A DNA stretch of 64,000 bases from Blepharisma japonicum (GCA_949751835.1 CATKHK010000028.1:124001-188000), one strand, 5' to 3'. Counted from the stretch's first letter, positions 42,039 to 52,692 are shown. Notes: generated from the sequence alone by a model not told the origin. Made by a program: numbers and translations.

Positions 42039-43562
42039 TTAGCTATTTTCAAGCAGCGAGTATTCGTTAAATTCATTTTTCTTTAACAAATAAACTACAT
42101 TCCCACTCAATACACATTCATTTCCAGATTTTGCAAAAAAATCAAAATATAAAGGCTCAAGCTTACTCACTTTATTTGTTTTATAGTTAAATTTTCACAC
42201 ATCTCTTGTGCCAACATCTCTTCATCCTGATTTCCCTCCAAATATTATGATTTCATCACCATATAAGCATAGGCCTACGTTTAGTTTAAAAATAGGCTGC
42301 AAGATATTTAGCAGTTTTCACCTTATGTTTCACATATCTATTGATTTTACTACTCCTTTATTTGTGGACATGCCTCCAAATACAAAGACTGTATTATTTA
42401 CATTGATGCATGAAGCATCATGCCTTTTTGTTACAAGAGGATCAAATTCTTCCCATTGATTATCCTTAAGGATGTAAACTTTGTTAGAAGATGTTTCCAT
42501 ATTAAACCCTCCAATTACGGCTGCATATCCGTTAATATACGCCATACAGTGAAATTGCACTTTCTCAGGCAAGGCAGGCAAATATTTTTTTTCTCCTGTA
42601 GCTATGTCTATTTCTTCATGCTTATTTTCATTTCCGCCAACATGTAAAATACTATTACGATCAGTAAAAAGAACTGCAGATCCTGTAACTTCTTTATCTC
42701 ATTTAAATTTGTTTATTTTTTTATTTATCAGTGGATCATATATAGAAATTGAATTTCTGTTCAGTTTAAGAGCAAGATCTCTATATGGAGTAGCAATTTC
42801 TGAGGGTTCTGAGTCTATTTTTAATTCTTCAATAGCGGATTTATCTGTTTCTGGTCGGAAAAGAGGTATATTTTGCTCTTTTGATATATTCTTCAAGTGC
42901 TTATTTTTTGGGGTATTTTTATGGAAATTTTTTAACTTTTTGTTAAAGGTCCTTTCAAAACCGTATTTGAAATTATTTAGCTTTAATATGAGTTCATTAT
43001 CAGGGTTTGAAACATTTCTAGATGCTCCTATTAATTCATCTTCCAAATCGCATAAAGCTTTAATTTGGATGATTGATGAACTTATCAGGCTGTCAATAGT
43101 TTGCTTTGTGCTTAAGAGAATATGTTCTTTTTGCATAGAATAAATATTTGAAGTTTTAGAAGCCTCTACACTTTGTATAATATTGCTTTTAATATTATCA
43201 GCTGGATCTTTAATATTAGCATTTGGGATCGCTATGGGTATTTTAATACTTTGAGAACTTTTTTCAGTTGCTTCTTTTAAAAATACATAATTATTTGGTG
43301 GGATAATTTCTTTTCTTTCCGGTATTTTCATCTGTGGAATAGATTCAGGTTCTATATTATCTATGCTCATTTCAACTGGTATAGGTTTAATCACAAATCC
43401 ATTACTTTCTTCCTGCAATTTTCTACTTTCATTGAAAAATAAATCCCTCGAAATCAATGGATTATTAAAAGTTTTGTCAGGAATTTTAAGCTTGCTTGCT
43501 CCTCTTTGCTGATTTGTATTGGCATTACTTTTATCCTTATCTTCATAATCTTTATCTCACAT
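42039..43562 (-). CDS. Kelch-repeat protein, copy 2
   Basis: The 507-aa tandem paralog of copy 1 starts at ATG 43562 (MWDKDYEDKDKSN, Trp by TGA) and ends at TAA 42039-42041. It keeps the N-terminal LKIPDKTFNNPLI motif, the helical segment (LLSTKQTIDSLISSSIIQIK) and Kelch blades (YAAVIGGFNMETSSNKVYIL, TVFVFGGMSTNKGVVKSIDM, EIIIFGGKSGWRDVGTRDVW). At least six Trp are TGA. It is separated from copy 1 by 84 nt. Function likely scaffold or adaptor; no BTB or catalytic domain is present. Confidence 0.87.
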
Positions 43563-43625
43563 TATAAATATATTCCCTCAAAATTATTACAATTTCCTAT
43601 AATTTAATAAACTAAGATTATGCTA

Positions 43626-44801
43626 TTATGGCTCTCTTAAACAGGAGAATGGTATCAGTTTTTCATATTTTGTCCAAGCTTTATCTTGTCTATTGAGCTG
43701 CATGCTGACCATTTCACAAAGCCAGACAGTGTTCCTAATTTCTTGTTCTTTCAGCTTAAGATAAGCATAAAAGCATCCATAATGAAATTGCTGGTCAAAA
43801 GCCAAGCTATATTTTTTAATCCCGATTTCGTACATAATGTCATCTAAGGTTTTTCTTGAAGGGTCGTTCATTTCTTCTTCATTAGCCGGATCTGCAACAT
43901 TTCTGAGCATTTCAATATAAAGTGGGAAACTTTCCACAGCGGCTCTTAATGTTGTGATATCAAAGGCTCTTGATAGTTGAGCTTCATATTCTGGGTAGAG
44001 GTATCCTACATTAGGACATAATGCTTTTCTGTCAGTTTCTCTGGCTGCTGGTTTGTTTAGTTCTTCATTGCTAATTGAGTTGTAAATAATTTGGATTGTC
44101 ATGCAATCAGCTTCGAATTTTATTAAATCTTCTAAAATTTCTTTGGAAATCCCGTTAAGTTGTTTGGCAAGGTCGAATAAGTCTTCTAGCCACATTTTCT
44201 TCAGAGAAATTCTTAATACTTCAGGTGTGATTTCAGCTAGCTGCCTATGGACATCTTCTATACTTCTATTTTGCATAGCTCCAGCTTTAATGATATCTTC
44301 AAGCAGTCTTTGGAAATAATCACCTACTGGTGTGTCAATCAGTACAATTTGGTAAAGTTCAGCGATATCATCACTCTCAAACCTCAAAATGCCTTCAATG
44401 CCTCTAAAATACCCTAAAGGATCTGGTTGTGCTTGTCTCTTTCTGTTTATGTCTTTATTTTTTATAATTTCAATCATATTGACTACATTATCTATCATGT
44501 ATTTGTGAGACACTTTTTCTAAGAAATTGAAAAGTTGCGGAGCTGCATTGGATTTCATGTGTTCAAACTCTTTTGCAAGCTTTTCTTTCATGCGAGCTCT
44601 AATGACGTTCGGCTGGCATGGGCTTGGCTCATTCTGAAGGAAAGGCAGATAATCAGTCTCTTCCAAAAGCATTTTTGCATCTCCCAATGAAGCGCAGTCC
44701 TTAAGAGCGTCATATTCTTCTTTTCTGATGAAGGACATTCTCATACCACGGATTAAAGCTTCTGCATAGCCATCATCGACGTTGAAAGTCAGGAGTTCCA
44801 T
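43626..44801 (-). CDS. ATP6V0D: V-type H+-ATPase subunit d (V0)
   Basis: The 391-aa protein begins MELLTFNVDDGYAEALIRGM, nearly the textbook start of V-ATPase subunit d (yeast Vma6). Further family motifs are LLEETDYLPFL, EFEHMKSNAAPQLFNFLEKV, YMIDNVVNMIEII, DPLGYF, LIDTPVGDYFQ and CTI-like ADCMTIQIIYNS. Subunit d sits on the c-ring of V0 and couples it to the central stalk, in membranes of contractile vacuole, lysosome and endosome. It is about 40 residues longer than human or yeast subunit d, with an extra stretch near NEEEMNDPSRKTLDDIMYEI. All Trp are TGG. Confidence 0.95.
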   Translation of the reverse strand: MELLTFNVDDGYAEALIRGMRMSFIRKEEYDALKDCASLGDAKMLLEETDYLPFLQNEPSPCQPNVIRARMKEKLAKEFEHMKSNAAPQLFNFLEKVSHKYMIDNVVNMIEIIKNKDINRKRQAQPDPLGYFRGIEGILRFESDDIAELYQIVLIDTPVGDYFQRLLEDIIKAGAMQNRSIEDVHRQLAEITPEVLRISLKKMWLEDLFDLAKQLNGISKEILEDLIKFEADCMTIQIIYNSISNEELNKPAARETDRKALCPNVGYLYPEYEAQLSRAFDITTLRAAVESFPLYIEMLRNVADPANEEEMNDPSRKTLDDIMYEIGIKKYSLAFDQQFHYGCFYAYLKLKEQEIRNTVWLCEMVSMQLNRQDKAWTKYEKLIPFSCLREP

Positions 44802-44832
44802 ATTACTAATTTAATCCAATAATCTTTGAAAA

Positions 44833-46365
44833 TTACATATTAAAAGGAATAGAATTTTTAGATGTAAACGAAAATGTTTTCGTATATTTTAATTTTGATA
44901 ATAAGGATTTTTGTTCATTGAAAAGAGATGGCATAAATTTATCTACATTGGAAATTCCAACAATGGTAGAAATCAGATCACGAAGCGATGTATTGTGGGT
45001 TTTTTCATAGTTATTGATGGAGCATTCAGAGACAAGACGCTTCATTTCTTGAAGTTGAAGATGGCTCATTTGAGCTTTTAAATAGGAAATTTGTGCTTCA
45101 ATTGTTCTCATGTCTTTTAGATCTTCAGATTCTTCTGTTATAGGACTAGACAATGTAGGAGAAATCGGAGCTCATACAGTCACATTAGTTTTCTTTTGTT
45201 TATCTCATTGAGATATGGGCTTTTGGATCTCTATATTTTTGCTTAATTTGAATAGACGAGACTTTATATTATTTCATCTCGTGGTTATATTTTTTGATGA
45301 TTTTGTAAGAGAAGATGATGGGTTTAAGAAACAGCCTTGAAGCTTGTCTATATCAAAACTAATTTGGGCAAGATCAACTAGGCATGCTATAGTTTTTTGA
45401 TCTAAAAAGCAAGGAAAGTGTTCAGGTGTTAATTCTTGGTCTAAGTCTCATAAAACTTTGATTATCCATCATAGCCCATCGGTTCTTGTGTCTTTTCCTT
45501 CACATAACAACTCTAAGTAATGACTGATCCTTTCTTTATTTATTTTTTTCAATTTATTTTTCACATTCTTTACTTCTATGTCAATATCTTCTAAATTCTT
45601 TGCCTGTTTATCAATCTCTTGGCTTATGGTATTCACTAAACTTAGAATTTCTGATTCCTTTTTTAGCAAATTTTCCTTTGATTCTATTTGTTTTGGGATT
45701 GTAAATTTTTTAAAAAACTGATAAGGCTTTTTAACTAACCTTGTTTTTTCTAAGCTTTCTTGAGACTTAATGTTCTCCTTGGTTTCTCTAAGATCTTTGA
45801 GTGCTTCATTTAATTCTTCTTTCAATTGGGTAAATTCAGATCTTAATTCATATCTTTCATCTTGCAATTTTATTAGGTTTTCTTCAGTATTTCTGTAATT
45901 TGAATTGAGAATGTCTTCATAGAGCTTAGACTTCAAAGACATTTCTTTATGGATTTTATACTGCTGTACTTTTATTAAACGAATATGCTTTGCGTTAGGG
46001 AGAATTTTTGCTTCTGAAAAAGAACGATTATGAGCTGGCAAAGGATGCCTCCTTAAAATATTTTCTTCAAGTAAATTTTTAGTGCTAAAAGTAAAATTAA
46101 GTTGTGGTGGATTTTCATAAGTGGTCTTGATGAGATTATGAGGAGTATTCAAGCCGAAGTTATTTAATTTAAAAACTTCTTCTTTTTCATTCACTTCAAA
46201 AGAGCAGGACGCTTTTCTTGGATGCTTCTTTTCAAAAATTTTTGGGACTTTTGTAAACGACTCATTCTTTTTAATTGCATTCGGGCTTTCTTGTCGAGAT
46301 CATGCTAAAGAGCTTCCTAGACTATGAGAAGATTTAGCAGACGTATTTGATGTTTGTGCTCTCAT
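44833..46365 (-). CDS. Unknown coiled-coil protein
   Basis: The 510-aa frame runs from ATG 46365 (MRAQTSNTSAKSSHSLGSS) to TAA. Five or more Trp are TGA (for example 46300-46302, 45469-45471, 45448-45450), so a standard-code view shows only two separate fragments. The middle (residues about 110-290) is a long coiled coil (EENLIKLQDERYELRSEF, LKEELNEALKDLRETKENIK). A short C-terminal coiled segment (IEAQISYLKAQMSHLQLQEM) follows. No motor or enzymatic domain is seen. A structural or ciliary/cortical role is plausible only by analogy. Confidence 0.8.
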
Positions 46366-46469
46366 TTTGATTTTTTATTATATTTTGTTAGAAATAATAA
46401 ATTTATTATTGAAATTATTTAGCGAAAGCTTAAGTACGCATTCATAAATTTTTTTTAGATAAATTTTTA

Positions 46470-47423
46470 ATGGATTACAAAATCAATCTCAATGACATCG
46501 ATATCCTTCAAACCTTAGGCAAAGGTAACTGCTATTTAGGTGCTTATGGAAGAGTGAGGCTCGGCTACATGAAATCAACTGGTCAATATGTAGCAGTAAA
46601 AATAATAAAAAAAGCAGCAATATTACAACAAAAGGAAGTTGAGCATCTTATCTCAGAATTTTCAATTTTAAGAAGAATAAATCATCCTTTTATAGTAGAC
46701 TTCAAAGGATTTAACCAAGACACGAGGTACTTATATTTGATATTGGAATATGTACCAGGAGGGGATCTATTTCGATACCTCCGAACTATCGGTAAACTTG
46801 ACAACAGCCACGCGTGTATTTACGTTGCACAAATGATTTTGTCTTTGCAATATTTACACCAAAATAATATTGTATATAGAGATTTGAAGCCAGAAAATAT
46901 TTTAATTGGAGCTGATGGTTACTTAAAGCTAACAGATTTTGGGTTTGCGAAAGTTATAGAAGCAAGAACTTATACTCTTTGTGGTACACCAGAATATTTA
47001 GCTCCAGAAATCATATTAAATAAAGGCCATGATCATAGTGTAGACTGATGGACGATTGGAGTTCTTATTTTTGAGATGCTTGCAGGGATTGACCCATTCA
47101 ACACAAGTGACCCATCAAAAATATACAAAAGAATTCTTAGTGGAAAAATAAGATATCCACAAAATTTTAATCCAAGGGCAAAAAATTTAGTAAAGCATTT
47201 GATTGTCCACGATGCATCAAAAAGATACAGACTCAACGACATAAAAAATCACGCATGATTTGAAGAAATTGACTGAAACCGTTTGTTACGCAAAGATCTC
47301 AGGATGCCATATGTTCCAGTACCCCGAGATCCCACAGAAAATTCAAACCTCGGCTACTACCCCGACTCATTGACTCTGGCTCCAGAAATTGCTCCAGAAT
47401 CTGACCCATTTATAGAGTGGTAG
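46470..47423 (+). CDS. PKA-like AGC protein kinase catalytic subunit, with one 15-nt intron
   Basis: Exons 46470-46524 and 46540-47423 give 312 aa. Removing the in-frame 15-nt intron restores a normal glycine loop (LGKGAYGRVRLG). Other kinase landmarks: AVKIIKK (Lys of VAIK), YRDLKPEN (catalytic loop), DFGFAKV, activation loop TYTLCGTPEYLAPE with the PDK1-site Thr, and SVD-W-W in subdomain IX (first Trp by TGA). The AGC C-terminal tail ends PFIEW in place of the PKA FxxF. Length and lack of cyclic-nucleotide domains fit a PKA catalytic subunit, which signals to cilia and behaviour in ciliates. PKG-like origin cannot be excluded. Confidence 0.94.
46525..46539 (+). other. 15-nt intron, length a multiple of three and without a stop
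   Basis: GTAACTGCTATTTAG. Retention would add five residues inside the ATP-binding glycine loop; splicing yields the canonical GKGAYGRV. ORF finding alone cannot detect it. Confidence 0.85.
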
Positions 47424-47455
47424 TGTAAGCATAATGTTAATAACTTTTTTATCTA

Positions 47456-47650
47456 TTAAAGCTCGATTTTTGGCTGCTGTGTAAGCAAAAGGCCAAATCT
47501 TTTCTTGCATGTAATCCTCTCCTGTGAAAAGGTATCGTCAGGGGAAAACTTCGCAGGATGTGCTGACTGTGTGCAGGTTCCGTCTGGTGCTTCCTCCTTT
47601 AGCGTGTAAACTCTTTTACCGTCAGACCCTTTGTAATGTCTCAAAAGCAT
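47456..47650 (-). CDS. NOP10: H/ACA snoRNP protein NOP10
   Basis: The 64-aa protein matches NOP10 length exactly. It has the family sequence (M-L-L-R-Y-like start, [39 protein letters not shown]). NOP10 is a core subunit of H/ACA ribonucleoproteins with dyskerin/Cbf5, NHP2 and GAR1, guiding rRNA pseudouridylation and, in many eukaryotes, binding telomerase RNA. Like other eukaryotic NOP10 it lacks the archaeal zinc cysteines. It lies convergent to the PKA-like gene (32 nt between stops) and 56 nt downstream of eS4. Confidence 0.96.
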   Translation of the reverse strand: MLLRHYKGSDGKRVYTLKEEAPDGTCTQSAHPAKFSPDDTFSQERITCKKRFGLLLTQQPKIEL

Positions 47651-47706
47651 TATGCAATTATAATCCCATATTAAAAGCCTCAGATTATTAAGAATAGGTA
47701 TTAAGC

Positions 47707-48498
47707 TTATTCTGCTTGCTTCTTAATGAATTCAGCTTGTTCTTCTAAGATGGACTTCTTAACACCTTCTCCCTTAGGCAGAGCTACCAAAGGTTTTTTA
47801 CCTTTTCCAATGACAAAAGCGTAGGTAAGTCTGGTGGCGAACACGTTTCCATGGGCATCTTTGATGTGGACGATATCAAAACCACCTTCGTGTCTTTCTA
47901 AATAGCTGAGGGTTCCGACTCTTCCAGTGTTTTTACCTCCTGTGACCATGACCAAGTTTCCCATTTCCATTTTGACGAAGTCGCTGATTTCTCCAGTGGC
48001 TAAGTCGAGCTTAATGCTATCGTTGATCTTAATATCTGGATGTGGGTATCTAAAGGTTCTTCCATCATGTGTAATAATGTATGGCACATGGTTTGGCCCT
48101 ACAATACGGTTCTTGACCTTGCAAAGCTTGAATTTTGCTTCTGCTTCATCAATCCTAAGTACCTGGAAGCGTCCTTTGGTGTCGTAAAGGAGTCTGAAGT
48201 GTTCTTTTGTTTGAGGCAGTGAGATGACATCCATGAATCCAGTTGGGTACTTTACGTCTTTTCTGACCTTGCCGTCAACCATGACTGATCCATGCCTGTC
48301 TTTCACGATTAGTGTGGCTTCTCTGAAATTCAGAGCGTAGCGAAGCCTGTTGCGGAGCAAAACAACGAGAGGAAGGCACTCACGGCGCTTGTGTGGGCCA
48401 GTAGATGGACGAGGAGCCCAAGTGCCACCCATTTTGCTAAGCATCCAGTGATGAGGGGCTCTGATTCTCTTCAAGTGTTTTTTGATTCCTCCAGCCAT
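47707..48498 (-). CDS. RPS4: 40S ribosomal protein eS4
   Basis: The 263-aa protein has the exact length of eS4 in most eukaryotes. The start [20 protein letters not shown] is canonical. The S4-type RNA-binding region, the KOW motif ([16 protein letters not shown]) and the C-terminal [11 protein letters not shown] block follow. Upstream GTG codons extend the frame slightly, but the ATG at 48496-48498 fits the family start. Codon use is richer in C-ending codons than neighbours, and both Trp are TGG, as expected for a highly expressed gene. Confidence 0.97.
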   Translation of the reverse strand: MAGGIKKHLKRIRAPHHWMLSKMGGTWAPRPSTGPHKRRECLPLVVLLRNRLRYALNFREATLIVKDRHGSVMVDGKVRKDVKYPTGFMDVISLPQTKEHFRLLYDTKGRFQVLRIDEAEAKFKLCKVKNRIVGPNHVPYIITHDGRTFRYPHPDIKINDSIKLDLATGEISDFVKMEMGNLVMVTGGKNTGRVGTLSYLERHEGGFDIVHIKDAHGNVFATRLTYAFVIGKGKKPLVALPKGEGVKKSILEEQAEFIKKQAE

Positions 48499-48570
48499 AA
48501 CCACAGATTATTATGGAATCTGAAATTAGGTTTAGTTGATAATTTAAGTATGAAGAGATAGCTTTAGTTA

Positions 48571-49074
48571 TTAAAACTTCAGTAAGTGAGGATACATCCC
48601 ATTTCTAAGCCTAAATTTGGTAGAAAGATACTTCTTAACTGTAGCATCTGAAATGTTGATTTTGCCATCTATTTGCTTTTGAGCTGCTTTTTTGAATTCT
48701 GGGGTTTCTTTTTTGGTAGCCTTTGCGACGAAGAATTGTTCTTCTGATTTGGCTGCTTTAGCTTTTGGCTTGGCAAAGAAAGCATCGGTGACTGAGGAGA
48801 GATCGAGATCATTTGTAGGGATGGAAAGGGTTGTTGGGATTGTGTAGGCTTGTGGAATACGCTTGAGAGGGACACCGTTTAGCTTGTAAGGTCCTGTGAC
48901 TAGAAGAAGTCCACTTTCAAGCTGTTTTAGAAAGATAACTCTTTTTCCTTGATGCTTGCCGGCAAGTAATATTAAAATTTGGCCTGGCTTGATGCCTCCG
49001 CGAAGACGAGTTGGTTTCTGTTCTTCTTTAACCTTAGATTGTTTGTAATCTTCAGTTGGATACCACTTGACCAT
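48571..49074 (-). CDS. RPL6: 60S ribosomal protein eL6
   Basis: This 167-aa eL6 has RGGIKPGQILILLAGKHQGK (KOW region), RVIFLKQLESGLLLVTGPY, KLNGVPLKRIPQAYTIPTT and the C-terminal RLRNGMYPHLLKF. The N-terminal extension is shorter than in animals and close to fungal length. The single Trp is TGG. Same strand as eS4, 72 nt upstream of it, though no operon is implied. Confidence 0.96.
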   Translation of the reverse strand: MVKWYPTEDYKQSKVKEEQKPTRLRGGIKPGQILILLAGKHQGKRVIFLKQLESGLLLVTGPYKLNGVPLKRIPQAYTIPTTLSIPTNDLDLSSVTDAFFAKPKAKAAKSEEQFFVAKATKKETPEFKKAAQKQIDGKINISDATVKKYLSTKFRLRNGMYPHLLKF

Positions 49075-49342
49075 TTTGCTAAACTATTAATATCCTACCA
49101 TAAATAAATTAAATAATTTCCTCTGCATAAAGGATAGCTTTCAGAAGATTTTGCTAAAATTCAACAAAAACTTTGTTATTGAAAGAAAATATAAGTCAAA
49201 TGCTGATCTGAATGTATTCTGCATAATTTAAGGAGAATAGCTATAACCAAGTTTTGATAAGTTTTATTAGTTAAGCTGAAATATAGAATTTGCTTTAATA
49301 CAATAAGCATTTTGAATCATCTAATAAATGATAAATTTCGAT

Positions 49343-50245
49343 TTATTTTAGATTTCTAAACCTATCTTCTATCGAATCCAAATAATTTGAACCTTTAAAG
49401 CTAGGATAATTTCCTTGACCTGGAAATCCTGTTGGAGGTGATGGAAATTGATTGGAATCTCCATTAGGCTTCGGTGATGAAGGCTGATTAGAGCCTCCAT
49501 TAGGTTTCGGTGATGGAAATTGATTAAAACCTCCATTTGATTTTGGTGATGGGAACTGATTTGAGTTTCCATTTGGTTTTTGCCCTGAATATGATCTATC
49601 AGTTTGCTGGCTTGAAGGTCTTGAGTTAAGATCAGGAGCATTGGGTACATACTGATAATTATTAAATTTCATCATCTGCATATCAATTACATTTTTCGCT
49701 TGATCTTTTGTGACATAATCCACCTTTTTCGCTACAGCTATTTCCTGAATTTTCACCAATTTAAGCTCCTCACAAGGAACTGTCACAGTTAATTTTTCAA
49801 CAATCATTTTATTTACAAGATGATTTTCATCAAAATTGGCTTTTTTTGAAAATTCCACACCAAATTTTCCAGTGAACTGTTGGCGAGCTTCTATTAATTC
49901 TTTGCAGTCTACTCTATTAGCTGCATAAATAATAGATTCAACAGCAGTTCTTATATCGGTTGGACATTCTTTTGCTCCCCTGAATTGCTGGATTCTTTCG
50001 CAACACTGGAGACAGAATAGGTTTATAACTTCTAACGCCATTAAGAGATTTTCGTTGTTGATGTAACCTTCAACTTTTATCATAGCCATCTCTTCTTGGC
50101 TACTTCGTAGAAACCCAGCAATTTCATCTCTCAATTGAGAGTTCTTACCAATGATCTTGTTTTTTAGAATGCCAATTCGAATTGAACTCATTTTTAAGCT
50201 TGAATGAAGCTTTCTTGGATTAAATTTCACCTGAGTGTTTCCCAT
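49343..50245 (-). CDS. IST1: IST1-like ESCRT-III-associated protein
   Basis: The 300-aa protein has an N-terminal IST1/ESCRT-III helical domain (residues about 8-190): FNPRKLHSSLKMSSIRIGIL, LRDEIAGFLRSSQEEMAMIK, VEGYINNENLLMALEVINLF, then LIEARQQFTGKFG. IST1 binds Did2/CHMP1 and the MIT domain of Vps4 and tunes ESCRT-III disassembly in endosomal sorting and abscission. The C-terminal third is low complexity, with four 12-residue repeats (SPKPNGGSNQFP-like). The last 20 residues (GSNYLDSIEDRFRNLK) resemble a MIT-interacting motif. Confidence 0.93.
   Translation of the reverse strand: MGNTQVKFNPRKLHSSLKMSSIRIGILKNKIIGKNSQLRDEIAGFLRSSQEEMAMIKVEGYINNENLLMALEVINLFCLQCCERIQQFRGAKECPTDIRTAVESIIYAANRVDCKELIEARQQFTGKFGVEFSKKANFDENHLVNKMIVEKLTVTVPCEELKLVKIQEIAVAKKVDYVTKDQAKNVIDMQMMKFNNYQYVPNAPDLNSRPSSQQTDRSYSGQKPNGNSNQFPSPKSNGGFNQFPSPKPNGGSNQPSSPKPNGDSNQFPSPPTGFPGQGNYPSFKGSNYLDSIEDRFRNLK
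49440..49583 (-). repeat. Four 36-bp in-frame tandem repeats in IST1
   Basis: Four head-to-tail 36-bp units (49440-49475, 49476-49511, 49512-49547, 49548-49583) encode NG-(G/D/N)-SNQFPSPKP-like 12-mers with a few substitutions. Copy number is likely to vary among strains (inference). Confidence 0.85.
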
Positions 50246-50893
50246 TTTTATAGCTCAGAAATAGTTTGGTAGATAATGAAAAATAATTTGCTTAATTGAA
50301 ATTTATAAGAATATTGATATTATATTTATTTATATGGCGTATAAGACTTTTAATAAAAATATTATGCAACAACTTTTAATGAAAAGCTGTTTTGGCTTAT
50401 TTTTCATCAAATCTTAGAATATCAATAGCCACATTATTAAGGTTAAAAGAAAAAATAAATAATTAGAAAAGTTGTATATTGTTTGAATTATATCAAATAA
50501 TAAGTTAATGGGGATTCATTAAAATCTTCTATACATTCTATAATTTCAATTTAAATTGTGATGATTATACCTTAAAATCATACAGAAGTATGCTTAAATA
50601 TCATTTTATTGTTTGGCTAATAGCAAAAAGAGAAAATATAGGCAACTATTTTAAGCAATTCAATGCTATATAAATGAGAATTAACTTCACCAAAATTTTT
50701 CAATATTAAATAGCAATTTTCATATATTTGAGTAGCAGCTATTCAATTATAACTAAAATTTCAAAGCCTCCTAATATTCGTCATCTTTTCAAAATCAAAT
50801 TGCATTAATAAATCAAAAAACCTAAAATTAGCATTAATTTCATGGTTGTATACATTTCTCTTATTATTTGGAATAATTAACCTGTTAACTAGA
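50246..50893. other. AT-rich intergenic spacer
   Basis: About 650 nt between two minus-strand genes. No frame, RNA gene or repeat that I can support. Confidence 0.45.
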
Positions 50894-51292
50894 TTATTCT
50901 ATTGGTTGTCCTTCAAGCACATTGACTCTCTTCATACCTAATAAGATTGGAAGAAGTGGATAAAGTGGGAGTAAAGCCCAACGAAGCATCCAAACCTTAT
51001 CAAAGAATGAATCAAGTCTTCCTCTATTATGAGCGTCTTTTAGGTGATAGAAGATTTTAGGCTGAGCACAATTTTCAACACATTCAACCCATTGTCTAAA
51101 TCTAAAAATGCACTTTTTCTCACTATCAACTCCTTTGATGATTTTAAGTGCTGCTTCGCATCTTTCTACCATAGCTTTGTAATCAAGGCACTTTGGTTTG
51201 CACCATTCAAGGACAAATGGTTTAGGATCTTCACCTTTTTGGAGGGTTTCTAAGACTTTATGATGTAGTTGGTCCTCTGATAAATCAGCCAT
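50894..51292 (-). CDS. QCR6: Complex III hinge protein (QCR6/UQCRH-like) with C-terminal hydrophobic extension
   Basis: The 132-aa protein has a central four-cysteine helical hairpin: CKPKCLDYKAMVERCEAAL followed by KKCIFRFRQWVECVENCAQP and KIFYHLK. This matches the hinge protein of the cytochrome bc1 complex (C...C twin pairs, then H-K-L/I-F...L-K at the end). The family protein lies in the mitochondrial intermembrane space and aids cytochrome c docking. This copy continues 45 residues beyond the usual end, with a hydrophobic segment (WALLPLYPLLPILLGM). That extension is unusual and may anchor it to the inner membrane. All Trp are TGG. Confidence 0.75.
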   Translation of the reverse strand: MADLSEDQLHHKVLETLQKGEDPKPFVLEWCKPKCLDYKAMVERCEAALKIIKGVDSEKKCIFRFRQWVECVENCAQPKIFYHLKDAHNRGRLDSFFDKVWMLRWALLPLYPLLPILLGMKRVNVLEGQPIE

Positions 51293-51631
51293 TTATTTAT
51301 GAACCATTTGAGAATGCTGTTTAAGATATTCCTTTTTAAAATTTGATTAAATCGAGATCTTCAGAAATAGTGGCTCTTGCATTAGAATATGTTACCAAGA
51401 AGAAGACATCAATGAATTGAAATGGTGCTATTTGTTATTTTATTTTTAAATAGTTGATTTTAAAATTTATGCATTTTTAAGCTGAAAATATAACTTCAAA
51501 AAGGGAAATTATCAATTTTTATTATTCAACTGGCTATTTCAAGTTTATTTATAAGACAAAAATATGCATTATTAAAGTTTTCATAATTTGATATGCAAGA
51601 AATTTCCCATCTTAATTAAAAAAATTAAGTT
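51293..51631. other. Intergenic spacer between divergent genes
   Basis: About 340 nt, AT-rich, likely two promoters. Nothing else recognised. Confidence 0.4.
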
Positions 51632-52042
51632 ATGCGCTTAATAAACCTCCTATTTAGATGCTGCAACTGGGTCCATGAAAAAGATAATGATAGCACTTCA
51701 ATTGACATAAACCGTCCTCCAGATCTTACTTTAAAGAAAATCGAAGATTATTCAAGTTTATCTGAGAAAAACAATCTTTCAGAAAGCTTACACTCAATCT
51801 CGGAGGTGAAGCTTGAGCTTTCCAAAAAAGAAGACCAAGAAAACGCAGAAATAATCAAAAAAGCACAGCCAAAAAATTACCCCAAAATCCATTTGATTAA
51901 TCTCGAGGTTTCTCCTGACCCAATTGTGCTTTTTGAAAAGAAGGATAAAAACAACATAAAAGTAGCTACACCTCATAAAAAGAAAGCAAAGAAGAAGAAA
52001 TCAAGCGAAAAGGCTTTGAAAAAGGAAGAAAAGAAAAGTTAG
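51632..52042 (+). CDS. Unknown small protein with basic C-terminus
   Basis: The 136-aa frame starts MRLINLLFRCCNWVHEKDND and ends at TAG. The first 14 residues are hydrophobic with two Cys, possibly palmitoylated. The remainder is charged, ending in a Lys-rich tail (KKKAKKKKSSEKALKKEEKKS). No domain recognised. Coding status is supported by length and codon pattern only. Confidence 0.6.
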   Translation: MRLINLLFRCCNWVHEKDNDSTSIDINRPPDLTLKKIEDYSSLSEKNNLSESLHSISEVKLELSKKEDQENAEIIKKAQPKNYPKIHLINLEVSPDPIVLFEKKDKNNIKVATPHKKKAKKKKSSEKALKKEEKKS

Positions 52043-52692
52043 AAATAGACTATGTTATAAATTTTAATGTAAATATAATCAAACTAATTTAAAATGCTCT
52101 TGAGAAGATCTGGATTAAAAATTATTTGTTTCTTTATTGAATATTAGCAAATAAAGGCATAATGGAAAAGATAGTGGATAATTTGCTCTTAGGAAAATGA
52201 AACAACACTGGTAATAAATTAAAAATGAAAGCAAAATCTTTATTATAATTATATTTTATCTTATTGAAATCTCTATATAAAAATGATCATAAAAATTGAA
52301 TCAATGATTTCATGATGAAAGCTATCTAAAAGTAATAATTCTTAAGTAAATTATTATTTGCAAATACAAATTACCAAAAATCTTTGAATAAATAATGCAT
52401 CTTTAAAATAGTGGTAAAATTTTAGAAAGCGATATTTCATAATTATAACTTGGGAATAATTGGAAATTAATCAAACTTTCTATTAAATAAAATTAGTGAA
52501 TTAAGGTTTCAAGTGATATTAAGCAAATCGAGCGGCCTCTTCTTAAAATCATATGATGGATGAGAATTTAGTTTTCTGGCTCAAATTTTTCAAAAAAGAA
52601 AGAAATGAGATAAATTTTTCCAATTTTTTACTTAAAAAGTATATTTTACTTTAATTTATAATTCATTATTTAATAGTTTCCATAATTACAAA
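52043..52692. other. AT-rich intergenic spacer
   Basis: About 650 nt with no recognisable feature. Confidence 0.45.
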
